Origin: Sphingobacteriales bacterium TSM_CSS
GTDB taxonomy: Bacteria > Bacteroidota > Bacteroidia > Chitinophagales > UBA2359
Length of the DNA stretch: 52,804 nt
Reading direction: 5' to 3'
NCBI GenBank assembly: GCA_002212985.1
Contig: NBMY01000062.1
Coordinates: 1-52,804, forward strand
How positions within the stretch are numbered: position 1 is the stretch's first letter; every line of letters begins with the position of its first letter. Below are positions 8,992-17,403 of the stretch, piece after piece. Below the pieces are notes generated by a model that searched no databases, was not told the origin of the DNA, and saw only the letters and a program-made list of their open reading frames with translations. Made by a program: the position numbers and the translations under genes.

Positions 8992-9936
8992 CTATGGCAT
9001 GTTTATTCCGGCGGCGGCTGTTTGCTGCAATTCGGGTATTTGTTTATGCAGGTAAACGGCAATGTCTTTAATGGCTTTATTTGCTTCGGGTAAAATGCGC
9101 CAATGAAAATGCCACACATGTATCATGTCGTTCCAAACTTGCAAGGTAACATCTGTGCCTTGTTGCCGGGCTTTTTCGGCAAAACGCACCGAATCGTCTA
9201 AAATTACCTCATCGGTACCAACTTGTATGAGAATGGGCGGCAAACCCGCGAGGTCGGCATACAAGGGAGAAATAAGGGGGTGCGTGGTTGGTTCGTTTGC
9301 CGCATACCGTAGCGCCCATTCCGAAAGCACATGCCCCAAAATGAGCGGGTCTTTGTGTGCTTTTCCGGTAACGGAAGCTCCTGTAATGGCCAGGTCTGTC
9401 CAAGGTGAAATGCATACTGCTGTGGCGGGCAGGGGCCGATTATTTTGTTTAAGGTATAAGAGTGTAGCCAGCGTTAGCCCGCCACCAGCCGAGTCGCCGG
9501 CAATGCAAATGTTTTGAGGCAGATATCCTTGCTGCAGCAGGTATTCGTATGAAGCAACAGCATCTTGCAGGGCTGCCGGAAACGGGTGTTCGGGCGCAAG
9601 GCGGTAATCTATTGCCAGGGCGGCAATGCCTGCTTTTTTGGTAATTTTTGCTATTAAGGCTTTATGCGTATTAACCGAGCCGGCGGCATAACCTCCGCCA
9701 TGCAGGTACAACATGGCTGTTTTGGGGCTTAACTTGTGCGGTAAAATCCAGGCAGCGCTCATATTGCCAATAAAAAAACGCTTGAAATAAATATTATCGG
9801 GCAAAGGGTGGCGCGAGGCAATAAGTTCAAAGCCGCGCCGCATTTTGTGAATGTCTTCGTGGTGTTTTCGGGCAATGGTTATATTTCTAGCCGATCGCAC
9901 ATACTGCTTTACAATATAATTTTGCAAACTTGCCAT
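8992..9936 (-). CDS. Alpha/beta hydrolase, HSL-type esterase (first of a tandem pair by position)
   Basis: A 314-residue esterase/lipase-like protein of the hormone-sensitive lipase group (alpha/beta hydrolase fold-3). The oxyanion motif HGGG is at residues 79-82 and the nucleophile elbow GDSAGGG at 147-153 (Ser149). The acid loop reads VGTDEVILDDS (about 239-249), and the likely catalytic His273 lies in MIHVW. No signal peptide, so cytosolic. It lies 60 bases downstream of a closely similar gene (9997-10917), implying a tandem duplication and shared transcript. Substrate cannot be read from sequence; short acyl esters are usual for the family. Confidence 0.9.
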   Translation of the reverse strand: MASLQNYIVKQYVRSARNITIARKHHEDIHKMRRGFELIASRHPLPDNIYFKRFFIGNMSAAWILPHKLSPKTAMLYLHGGGYAAGSVNTHKALIAKITKKAGIAALAIDYRLAPEHPFPAALQDAVASYEYLLQQGYLPQNICIAGDSAGGGLTLATLLYLKQNNRPLPATAVCISPWTDLAITGASVTGKAHKDPLILGHVLSEWALRYAANEPTTHPLISPLYADLAGLPPILIQVGTDEVILDDSVRFAEKARQQGTDVTLQVWNDMIHVWHFHWRILPEANKAIKDIAVYLHKQIPELQQTAAAGINMP

Positions 9937-9996
9937 AACTGAATTGAAGGTTTAATTTGGTGAAATTGAATGTTTATAGGTTGTTTTACCAACTGC

Positions 9997-10917
9997 TTAT
10001 GATAAATCAGGTTCTTGAAGGTGCCGGTGCAAAAACCGGGTTATATTGGCAATGGCATGGCCAGCTTCAGGCATATATACCCAATGAAGTTGCCATCCGT
10101 GCATCATATTTTGCCATACTTCAAGCGTAACATCAACCCCATGGTTTCGGGCTGTTTCTGCAAACCGTACCGAGTCATCGAGCAAAATTTCGTGCGTTCC
10201 AACCTGTAACAACAGCGGCGGCAACCCCTGCAGGTTGCCAAACAATGGCGAAATGTAGGGGTGGCTGAGTGGCTGGTTGGTTGCATAGCGAGCCGCCCAC
10301 TGCGGCATAAAACGGGCAATGAGTACGGGGTCTTTCACGACGTTGGTTTTTAAGGAACTACCCGAACCGGTGAGATCGGTCCATGGGGAAAGGCAAACTG
10401 CCGCGGCGGGCATTGGCAGGTTGTTGTCTTTAAGGTACAGCAAAGTAGCCAACACCAGCCCGCCGCCGGCAGAAGAACCGGCAATAGAGATATTTTGCGG
10501 CAGGTAATCTTGTTGCAACAGGTATTCGTAGGCTGCTACCGCATCTTCCAAAGCTGCCGGAAAAGGTTGTTCGGGAGCAAGGCGGTAATTAATAGCCAAT
10601 ATATTTATACCGGTTTCAACGGCCAGTTTGGCTACCAGCGATTTGGCAGTATTTATTGAACCCGTAGCGTAACCGCCGCCATGCAGAAAGAGCATAGCCC
10701 TTTGGCTATTGCCCAAAGATGGTGTAAACCATGCTGCGCCAATATGGTTCATCTTAAAGTGTAATACTTCCACATTGCCGGGCATGGGTAAATTGCGGGT
10801 TGCCCGCTCAAAAGAACGCCTCAAATTGCCTATCTCGCTGTGCTGTTTTCGGGCAATAACCACACCCTTAGCAAGGTGCAGGGTACCTCTTACCAAATAA
10901 CTCTGTATGCTTGCCAT
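9997..10917 (-). CDS. Alpha/beta hydrolase, HSL-type esterase (upstream paralogue)
   Basis: A 306-residue paralogue of the 8992-9936 product; whole stretches are the same, such as NYRLAPEQPFPAALEDAV against the partner's DYRLAPEHPFPAALQDAV. HGGG is at 79-82. The elbow is GSSAGGG (147-153), where the partner has GDSAGGG. The acid loop reads VGTHEILLDDS, with His at 242 where the partner has Asp; the Glu and the DD pair remain. His273 is in MMHGW. The residue differences around the active site suggest divergent substrates after duplication. It is the first gene of the two-gene unit, so any promoter lies between 10918 and the divergent kinase gene at 11068. Confidence 0.9.
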   Translation of the reverse strand: MASIQSYLVRGTLHLAKGVVIARKQHSEIGNLRRSFERATRNLPMPGNVEVLHFKMNHIGAAWFTPSLGNSQRAMLFLHGGGYATGSINTAKSLVAKLAVETGINILAINYRLAPEQPFPAALEDAVAAYEYLLQQDYLPQNISIAGSSAGGGLVLATLLYLKDNNLPMPAAAVCLSPWTDLTGSGSSLKTNVVKDPVLIARFMPQWAARYATNQPLSHPYISPLFGNLQGLPPLLLQVGTHEILLDDSVRFAETARNHGVDVTLEVWQNMMHGWQLHWVYMPEAGHAIANITRFLHRHLQEPDLS

Positions 10918-11067
10918 TAACTTGTTTGTTTAACACCACTAAGTTACAATTCATCTTCCCATTTTTACACTTTACAGGCTATTTTATGCAACCGGCCAAT
11001 TAAAATTTGCCAAATTGCATAGCTTTATGCCATATTTGCACTATAAAAACAAGCAATACACCGCAAC

Positions 11068-12168
11068 ATGTTCAAATATTTCATTACGGCAAAAAATATA
11101 TTGGGCTTTAACGACTTGGCCTTTAGGCTTATTGGAGTGCCGGTTATTGGTTTTGTATTGCCTTTAATTTTTTTCGGACAATCACTAAGCATGGGGTTGA
11201 TCAATTACCTGCCAATGTGGGTAATGACTTCTATCTACTCGTTTATTTATTGGGAAGGTAACCGGTTTATTATTATACAGGCTCGCAAACGTTTTCCCGA
11301 TGCTGCCGATACAAACATTAAACTGATGTGGCAAATAATAGCCATGCTGATTTTTACCCTGAGCGTTTGCAATATACTAAACCCCTTGCTTGAATACCTG
11401 AACATAGATTCAGACAGGGTAACACCTACGCCTTTTGAAGCCAATGCAGCCAGCCTTATTACTGTAGCTTTGTGTGGCGCTATTTACGAAAGTGTATATT
11501 TTTTGAAAAAATACCAAACAGCAGCTATTGAAACAGAACAGTTAAAAAAAGAAAACCTGTTGTCGCAACTCGAAACGCTGAAAAACCAAGTAAATCCGCA
11601 TTTTTTGTTCAACAGTTTGAATACCCTCTCAGCGCTTATTCATGAAAACCCCGATTTGGCAGTTGAATTTGTGCAAAAATTATCGAAAGTATATCGCTAT
11701 ATTCTTGAAATCAGAGATAACCAAACTGTTACGCTTCAAGAAGAATTAAAAGCGCTGAATGCCTATATTTTTCTGCTTAAAACCCGGTTCGATGCCGGTC
11801 TGCAAGTAGAAATAAATATACCCGAAGCCATAAAGCAATACCTAATTGTACCGCTCTCTTTGCAAATACTGATAGAAAATGCGGTAAAGCACAACATAGT
11901 ATCGGCACAACGTCCGCTATGTTTAGAAATTTTTACAGATGCCAACCATCATATTGTAGTAAAAAATAATTTACAAAAGAAAAATCAAACCATGCCTTCT
12001 ACTCAATTAGGGTTGCAAAACATTGACAACCGCTACCGATTGTTAACCGGTCAATCTATTGAGGTAGTGGCCACCCTGCAATCTTTTTCAGTTAGTTTAC
12101 CCTTAATAGGAACTGCCGATCCAACATTTGCAACCACACCTTCCATAGGAAAAAACAAAACAACTTAA
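11068..12168 (+). CDS. LytS-type sensor histidine kinase
   Basis: A 366-residue membrane kinase of the His_kinase (PF06580) group. Four hydrophobic segments lie in residues about 15-155 (IGVPVIGFVLPLIFFG; YLPMWVMTSIYSFIYW; IIAMLIFTLSVCNIL; AASLITVALCGAIY). A short coiled linker (about 158-172) leads to the phosphoacceptor His178 in NPHFLFNSLN. The ATP-binding domain has LQILIENAVKHN and a G-box-like GLQNIDNRYRLLTG. No extracellular sensor domain is visible, so the signal probably acts in or at the membrane. The LytTR regulator follows after 37 bases, so the two form a two-component system; the TonB receptor at 13102 is the nearest downstream candidate target. Confidence 0.92.
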   Translation: MFKYFITAKNILGFNDLAFRLIGVPVIGFVLPLIFFGQSLSMGLINYLPMWVMTSIYSFIYWEGNRFIIIQARKRFPDAADTNIKLMWQIIAMLIFTLSVCNILNPLLEYLNIDSDRVTPTPFEANAASLITVALCGAIYESVYFLKKYQTAAIETEQLKKENLLSQLETLKNQVNPHFLFNSLNTLSALIHENPDLAVEFVQKLSKVYRYILEIRDNQTVTLQEELKALNAYIFLLKTRFDAGLQVEINIPEAIKQYLIVPLSLQILIENAVKHNIVSAQRPLCLEIFTDANHHIVVKNNLQKKNQTMPSTQLGLQNIDNRYRLLTGQSIEVVATLQSFSVSLPLIGTADPTFATTPSIGKNKTT

Positions 12169-12205
12169 AATAAAAAAATTATATAATTGTATAAAACACT
12201 CCATT

Positions 12206-12970
12206 ATGCGCGTGCTTATTATTGAAGATGAACAACCGGCTGCCAAAAGACTGGCAAAATTGATACAACACTGCTGCAAAGATGCCGAAATTGCCGATAT
12301 AATAGACAGTGTGGAAATGTCGGTAAAATGGCTAAACAATTTTACTAAACCCGACCTCATTTTCCTTGACATACAACTGTCTGATGGGCTGAGTTTTGAT
12401 ATTTTTTCCAAAACTAACATAAAAAATATTCCGGTTATTTTTACTACAACTTATGATGAGTACATGCTAAAAGCCTTTAAACTAAATAGCATTGATTATC
12501 TGTTAAAACCCATTGACCCCGATGAATTGCAACAAGCCTTAGACAAATACCAAACCCTATACGGCAGCAAATCTGTGAACATTAACAATACTTACTTAGA
12601 GCAACTCATTCAAAACATAACCGATAAAGACTATAAGCAAAGAGTTTTAATAAAAACAGGCACCCAAATGCAAACGCTACCAGTAGCCGATATTGCTTAT
12701 TGCAGCATTGATGAGGGTTTGGTTTGCATAGTTACAACAGCCGGTAAAACCTGGACATTGGACTATACCCTTGACCAATTGGAAAACCTCCTGAACCCGA
12801 AACACTTTTTCAGGATAAACCGAAAAATAATTATTAACATTAATTCTTTAGTAAAAATACACACCTATTTTAACGGTCGGCTGATATTAGACCTAAAGCC
12901 AACCCCGCAGTTTGAGGTCATTGTAAGCCGCGAAAGGGTAAACGGTTTTAAAACATGGCTCGATAACTAA
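12206..12970 (+). CDS. LytTR-family response regulator
   Basis: A 254-residue partner of the kinase just upstream. The receiver domain (1-120) has the acidic pair EDE at 7-9, phosphoacceptor Asp55 (LIFLDIQLSDG), the Thr switch around 80-82 and Lys101 (YLLKPID). The LytTR DNA-binding domain spans about 148-252 with VLIKTGTQMQTLPVADIAYC, HFFRINRKIIININSL and SRERVNGFKTWL. LytTR proteins bind direct repeats in promoters. This class normally pairs with LytS kinases exactly as seen here. Confidence 0.94.
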   Translation: MRVLIIEDEQPAAKRLAKLIQHCCKDAEIADIIDSVEMSVKWLNNFTKPDLIFLDIQLSDGLSFDIFSKTNIKNIPVIFTTTYDEYMLKAFKLNSIDYLLKPIDPDELQQALDKYQTLYGSKSVNINNTYLEQLIQNITDKDYKQRVLIKTGTQMQTLPVADIAYCSIDEGLVCIVTTAGKTWTLDYTLDQLENLLNPKHFFRINRKIIININSLVKIHTYFNGRLILDLKPTPQFEVIVSRERVNGFKTWLDN

Positions 12971-13101
12971 CCTCTTCTTTCTCCCGAAACGCTAATAAAC
13001 GCTTTACTTAAAATAAATTTCTACTGCAATAACCAGTAGCAAGCAGTGGCATGTCTATTCTTAACAACACATAATACTTAACCATTCAAATTTTACCGTT
13101 C

Positions 13102-15483
13102 ATGAAACAGTTTACGCTTAAATTCTTGTTCTTTGCCTTGTTATTACAGGCAGTGTTCACCACAATGAATGCACAAAGTCCTACACAAACCATAAGGGGC
13201 ACTGTAACCGACAAACAATCTCAAACGCCTTTACCCGGCGCTTCGGTAGTATTGGTAAACTCACAACCTCTTAAAGGTACAGTAACTGATTTAGAAGGCA
13301 GCTTCCGCCTGGAACAAGTGCCTGTGGGCAGACAGGAACTTAAAATAACCTATGTGGGTTATAACGAAAACGCCGTACCAAACATATTGGTTACTTCCGG
13401 AAAAGAAGTAATTTTAAGCATAGAGCTGGAAGAAAGCGTAGTGCTTGCAAAAGAGGTGGTTATAAGCGCCGCTAAAGAGAAGGCAGGTACCGTTAACCAG
13501 CTTGCCACCATAAGTGCACGCTCGTTTAGCATGGAAGAGGTTAACCGTTTTTCGGGCGGAAGAAATGATGCGGCAAGGCTGGCATCGAACTTTGCCGGCG
13601 TAAGCACAGCCGATGATTCGCGCAATGATATTGTTATTCGGGGAAATTCTCCAACCGGTGTGCTTTGGCGACTCGAAGGAATTCCCATTCCAAATCCCAA
13701 CCATTTTTCTACACTTGGCACTACCGGCGGCCCGGTTAGCGCGCTTAACACCAATTTGCTCAAAAACTCCGATTTTCTAACCAGCGCTTTCCCTGCCGAA
13801 TATGGAAACGCAACTGCCGGTGTTTTTGATGTGGGTTTCAGAAACGGCAACAACGAAAAATTAGAATTTACTGCACAACTCAACTCCTTCAGCGGGCTTG
13901 AATTAATGGCAGAAGGTCCGCTAAGCAATAAGAAAAATAATTCATTCTTAATTAGCTACCGCTATTCGTTTATTCAAATGGCAGATTTATTGGGTATTCC
14001 TATTGGAACCAATGCCACCCCCAATTATCAGGATATTTCGTTTAAACTCAACTTCAACACCAAAAAGTTTGGACAAATTTCCCTCTTTGGTATAGGCGGA
14101 AAAAGCAATATTGATTTTCTGGGAAATGAATTAGATGAAAACGATCTGTTTGCCAACCCAAACCAAGATGCTTACGTAACCTCAAACATTGGTATTGCAG
14201 GGCTAAAACACAACTATTTGTTTAACAATAAGACTTACCTGCGCACTGTTATAGCCGTTTCTTCAGACGGCAACACTTATGACCAGGATAAAATACTGGA
14301 AAATGGCGAGCTGCAGCGCGAAGTGGAAGTTAAAGACAAAAATAACCGCGTTGCTTTCTCCAGCTATGTAAACCATAAATTTAATGCAAAAAATATGCTT
14401 AGAGTGGGCATGCTTACCCAATATTTTAACCTCAACCTTCAAAACCGCGACCGAACCCAAACGCCCGACTGGATTACCGTTCGCAATTTTTCGGGCGGGT
14501 TGGCGCTGTCTGAATTGTATGCGCAATGGCAATACCGCATAAGCAACCGTTGGACCCTCAACTCGGGCGTTCATACACAATTGCTCACCTCCAACAAAAC
14601 ATGGGCAGCAGAACCTCGTATAGCCCTAAACTGGCAGGTAGCGCCCAATCAAACAATTAATCTGGGTTACGGCTTACACAGCCAAATGCAGCCGCTACCG
14701 GTTTATTTTTACGAAACACAATTACCCGATGGCACATTTGAACGCACCAATGCCAAACTAAACTTTACCCGAAGCCAACACTTAGTTGCCGGTTACGAAA
14801 TTAAACCCGCCACCGACTGGCGCGCAAAAACCGAAATATATTACCAGCATGTTGGCAATGTACCCGTAGATAAAACCGAAAGCAGCTTTTCTGTATTGAA
14901 TGCCGGCGCCGATTTTGTTTTTCCCGAAGCCGGAAACTTAGTAAACAACGGAACCGGAAGAAACTATGGCTTGGAACTTACGGTAGAAAAATTCTACAGC
15001 AAAGGGTACTATGCCTTATTTACCGGCTCATTGTTCCAGTCTAAATACAAAGGCAGCGATGGAATTGAACGCAATACGGCATTCAACAACCGTTATACGG
15101 TTAACCTATTGGGCGGCAAAGAAATAAAAGTAGGTAAAACCAAAAGCAATGCCATTACTTTTGACGGCAAATTAACCGCAGCCGGCGGACGTTATTATAC
15201 ACCGGTAGATGTAACAGCCTCACAGGCCGCCGGCACCGAAATTCTCCTCGAAAACGAGGCGTTCAGTAAGCGGTTTTCTCCTTATTTCAGGTTAGATGCA
15301 AAAGTAGGCTACCGCATGAATGGCAAAAAAGGTAAAGTTGCTCAAAGCATTTACTTCGATTTTCAGAATCTTACCAATCATAAAAATGTATTTACCAAAC
15401 GATATAACGAACTTACCAACGAAGTAAACACCGTTTACCAATCGGGCTTTTTCCCCGATATTTTGTACCGCATTCAGTTTTAA
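13102..15483 (+). CDS. TonB-dependent outer-membrane receptor
   Basis: A 793-residue receptor. Signal peptide at 1 to about 24 (ending TTMNAQ). Residues about 30-115 are a carboxypeptidase-regulatory-like beta-sandwich (IRGTVTDKQSQTPLPGASVV, GTVTDLEGSFRLEQVPVG, TYVGYNE), followed by a plug domain (about 130-245, with DIVIRGNSPTGVLWRLEGIP and PAEYGNATAGVFDV) and a beta-barrel ending in LYRIQF with the aromatic C-terminal residue needed for BamA-assisted assembly. There is no SusD partner next to it, so it is not a classic polysaccharide locus. The substrate (metal complex, oligomer or peptide) is unknown. The LytS/LytTR pair lies directly upstream with 131 bases between. Confidence 0.92.
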   Translation: MKQFTLKFLFFALLLQAVFTTMNAQSPTQTIRGTVTDKQSQTPLPGASVVLVNSQPLKGTVTDLEGSFRLEQVPVGRQELKITYVGYNENAVPNILVTSGKEVILSIELEESVVLAKEVVISAAKEKAGTVNQLATISARSFSMEEVNRFSGGRNDAARLASNFAGVSTADDSRNDIVIRGNSPTGVLWRLEGIPIPNPNHFSTLGTTGGPVSALNTNLLKNSDFLTSAFPAEYGNATAGVFDVGFRNGNNEKLEFTAQLNSFSGLELMAEGPLSNKKNNSFLISYRYSFIQMADLLGIPIGTNATPNYQDISFKLNFNTKKFGQISLFGIGGKSNIDFLGNELDENDLFANPNQDAYVTSNIGIAGLKHNYLFNNKTYLRTVIAVSSDGNTYDQDKILENGELQREVEVKDKNNRVAFSSYVNHKFNAKNMLRVGMLTQYFNLNLQNRDRTQTPDWITVRNFSGGLALSELYAQWQYRISNRWTLNSGVHTQLLTSNKTWAAEPRIALNWQVAPNQTINLGYGLHSQMQPLPVYFYETQLPDGTFERTNAKLNFTRSQHLVAGYEIKPATDWRAKTEIYYQHVGNVPVDKTESSFSVLNAGADFVFPEAGNLVNNGTGRNYGLELTVEKFYSKGYYALFTGSLFQSKYKGSDGIERNTAFNNRYTVNLLGGKEIKVGKTKSNAITFDGKLTAAGGRYYTPVDVTASQAAGTEILLENEAFSKRFSPYFRLDAKVGYRMNGKKGKVAQSIYFDFQNLTNHKNVFTKRYNELTNEVNTVYQSGFFPDILYRIQF

Positions 15484-15518
15484 TCATATTAGGTAAGATT
15501 TCGGATAGAGCTGTTCCT

Positions 15519-15566
15519 TTAAAACAAAACCGCTGCCCCAATTAGTTGTAGGGCAGCGGTTTAAAG
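15519..15566. terminator. Bidirectional terminator between TonB receptor and DUF1501 gene
   Basis: A perfect 12-pair stem, AAACCGCTGCCC (15527-15538) with GGGCAGCGGTTT (15551-15562), loop 12 bases. Read on the minus strand it is followed by TTTTGTTTTAAAGG. It lies between two convergent stop codons. Confidence 0.75.
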
Positions 15567-15584
15567 TTTCCATTATTGCTTCAC

Positions 15585-17246
15585 TTACTGTCCAACGCTT
15601 ATAAGGCGGCTGTATGATTTCCCGCCGGCATCTAACTGGTAGATGTATTCGCCTGCTGGCAGGTTGTAATTGTATGAGTTGAACGAAAATTTGTAACTGC
15701 CTTTATTGTGGTAAGTGTTAAACAGCGTGGTTAGCGGTTGTCCGGCTTTGTTGAGTATGCGTAAACGGGCATTGCCGCCTACCAGCAGCGAATATTTAAT
15801 AAGAGTGCTGCCGGCAATAGAAAAATCGGGTTGATGCCCCAACAGCACCGCTGTATCATTAGATCCTACCGAGGGGGAGCAGGCATCTACCAATCCGCTA
15901 AGGCGGGTAAAACTTTGCCCCATTACCGCATCAACAATAGCCGGGTGCATACAGAACCAATCTTGCAACAGGGTGGCATACAACCTTCTGAAATCAATTT
16001 CTACGGGTAGGTTGCCGGGGCCAACCCAGTTGCTTTGGGCAATATTGGGTGCTGTGCCAACAAATCCGTTGCCGCCAAGACCATCGCCAATAAGAATAAT
16101 AGGGGCGGCTTCGCCGTGGTCGGTACCCAAAGAACCGTTTTGAAATACGCGGCGACCAAATTCGGAATGAGTGGCAATTAAAACCTGTTGGTTGTGGCCG
16201 GTGGCAGCCAAATCGTCATAAAAGGCTTTTACCGCCGTACCAATTCGGGTAAGAAGGGTGGCATGGCTGGTTAGTTGGTTGGCATGGGTGTCAAAACCGT
16301 CAATAGATGCCATATAAACTTTGGTTCCCAGATTACCCTTAATAAGGCGGGCAATAATAGCCAGACTGCTTGCCAATGAGTTGTTGGTTGGATAACTAAC
16401 GGCAGCAGTCGAAGAATCGTAAGCGGTTTTAATAGTTTCGGAGTAGCGGAACGAACTGTTGGCCACCTGCCGCATAAAGCCAAGTTCTTCGCCGTAATAG
16501 CAATCGGGTATGTTTTGAATGTCGTACAGCTGCCCTGTTTGCGCAATTTGGTAAAATTCATTGGGGTTGTTAATGACCAAAGACATATTAACACTTTCGC
16601 CTCTGAAAGTAAGATTACTTTCAGAACCTATCTGAATGGCGGGCGGCACACTTGGGGGTGCTTCTAAATATGCCGGATATTCCTGCTCTAAAAACCTGCC
16701 TACCCAACCCGAATTTACATATTCATCGGCATCACTGGCGCTGGCCCAAATATCTGAGGAGCGGAAATGCGACAGGTTTTGATTGGGGTAGGCTACGTTG
16801 TGTATTACTTTCATTTTTCCGTCTAACCACAACGGGTTGAGGTTGGTTAGCCCGCTGTGCATGCCAATTTGTGCCGTATTGTCTAACATTACAATACTGC
16901 CCATAGGCAGGGCAATTTGCGGTCGGTGCGTGGTATAGGTTCCGTAATCGTAAACGGGTATAATGGTGTTTAACCCGTCGTTGCCGCCTTTCAACCTTAT
17001 CAAAACCAATACACGGTCGGTATTGGCATTGCTGAGGGCAGCCAGCAGCGGCGATTTTGCCAGCGCCTGTACCCCTACGCCATTTAACGACATAGCAGAA
17101 CCAATGGCTGCCAAACTGCCGGTAAGCAAAAAGTTGCGCCGGCTCCAGATTTTGTGGGCACGTTCATGCAATCTGCCATGTTCGGGGGCGCTGCCGTCTT
17201 TCTGCCCGTTTTCATTATTTTGAGATAAATGGTGGTTGTCGCACAT
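15585..17246 (-). CDS. DUF1501 protein with Tat signal and C-terminal sorting-like domain
   Basis: A 553-residue protein. The N-terminus carries a twin-arginine signal, SRRNFLLTGSLAAIGSAM (Arg36, Arg37), after a long polar leader, so it is probably exported folded. The DUF1501 region spans residues about 60-450, with RVLVLIRLKGGNDGLNTIIP, DTHANQ, THSEFGRR and TDHGEAAPIILIGDGLGG, which resemble alkaline-phosphatase-like/sulfatase metal-site patterns. The last 75 residues (GGNARLRILNKAGQ, LPAGEYIYQLDAGGKSYSRL) look like a type A T9SS C-terminal domain. It follows the DUF1800 gene by 157 bases in the same direction; the pair is a common Bacteroidota and planctomycete neighbourhood. The biochemical role is not known. 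Confidence 0.88.
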   Translation of the reverse strand: MCDNHHLSQNNENGQKDGSAPEHGRLHERAHKIWSRRNFLLTGSLAAIGSAMSLNGVGVQALAKSPLLAALSNANTDRVLVLIRLKGGNDGLNTIIPVYDYGTYTTHRPQIALPMGSIVMLDNTAQIGMHSGLTNLNPLWLDGKMKVIHNVAYPNQNLSHFRSSDIWASASDADEYVNSGWVGRFLEQEYPAYLEAPPSVPPAIQIGSESNLTFRGESVNMSLVINNPNEFYQIAQTGQLYDIQNIPDCYYGEELGFMRQVANSSFRYSETIKTAYDSSTAAVSYPTNNSLASSLAIIARLIKGNLGTKVYMASIDGFDTHANQLTSHATLLTRIGTAVKAFYDDLAATGHNQQVLIATHSEFGRRVFQNGSLGTDHGEAAPIILIGDGLGGNGFVGTAPNIAQSNWVGPGNLPVEIDFRRLYATLLQDWFCMHPAIVDAVMGQSFTRLSGLVDACSPSVGSNDTAVLLGHQPDFSIAGSTLIKYSLLVGGNARLRILNKAGQPLTTLFNTYHNKGSYKFSFNSYNYNLPAGEYIYQLDAGGKSYSRLISVGQ

Positions 17247-17403
17247 ATTATAACAAGCGTTTTTAATAAATTGAAAAAAGGACTAAAACAAAAAAAGCAC
17301 AATCTGCATTAGCTTATTACTTTAAAAACCTGTTGCCGATTTGGCATTTCTGCAAAGCATGTCAGCGGTTAACCTGCCTTTTAGTTTTACCGGGCAAACT
17401 TTG

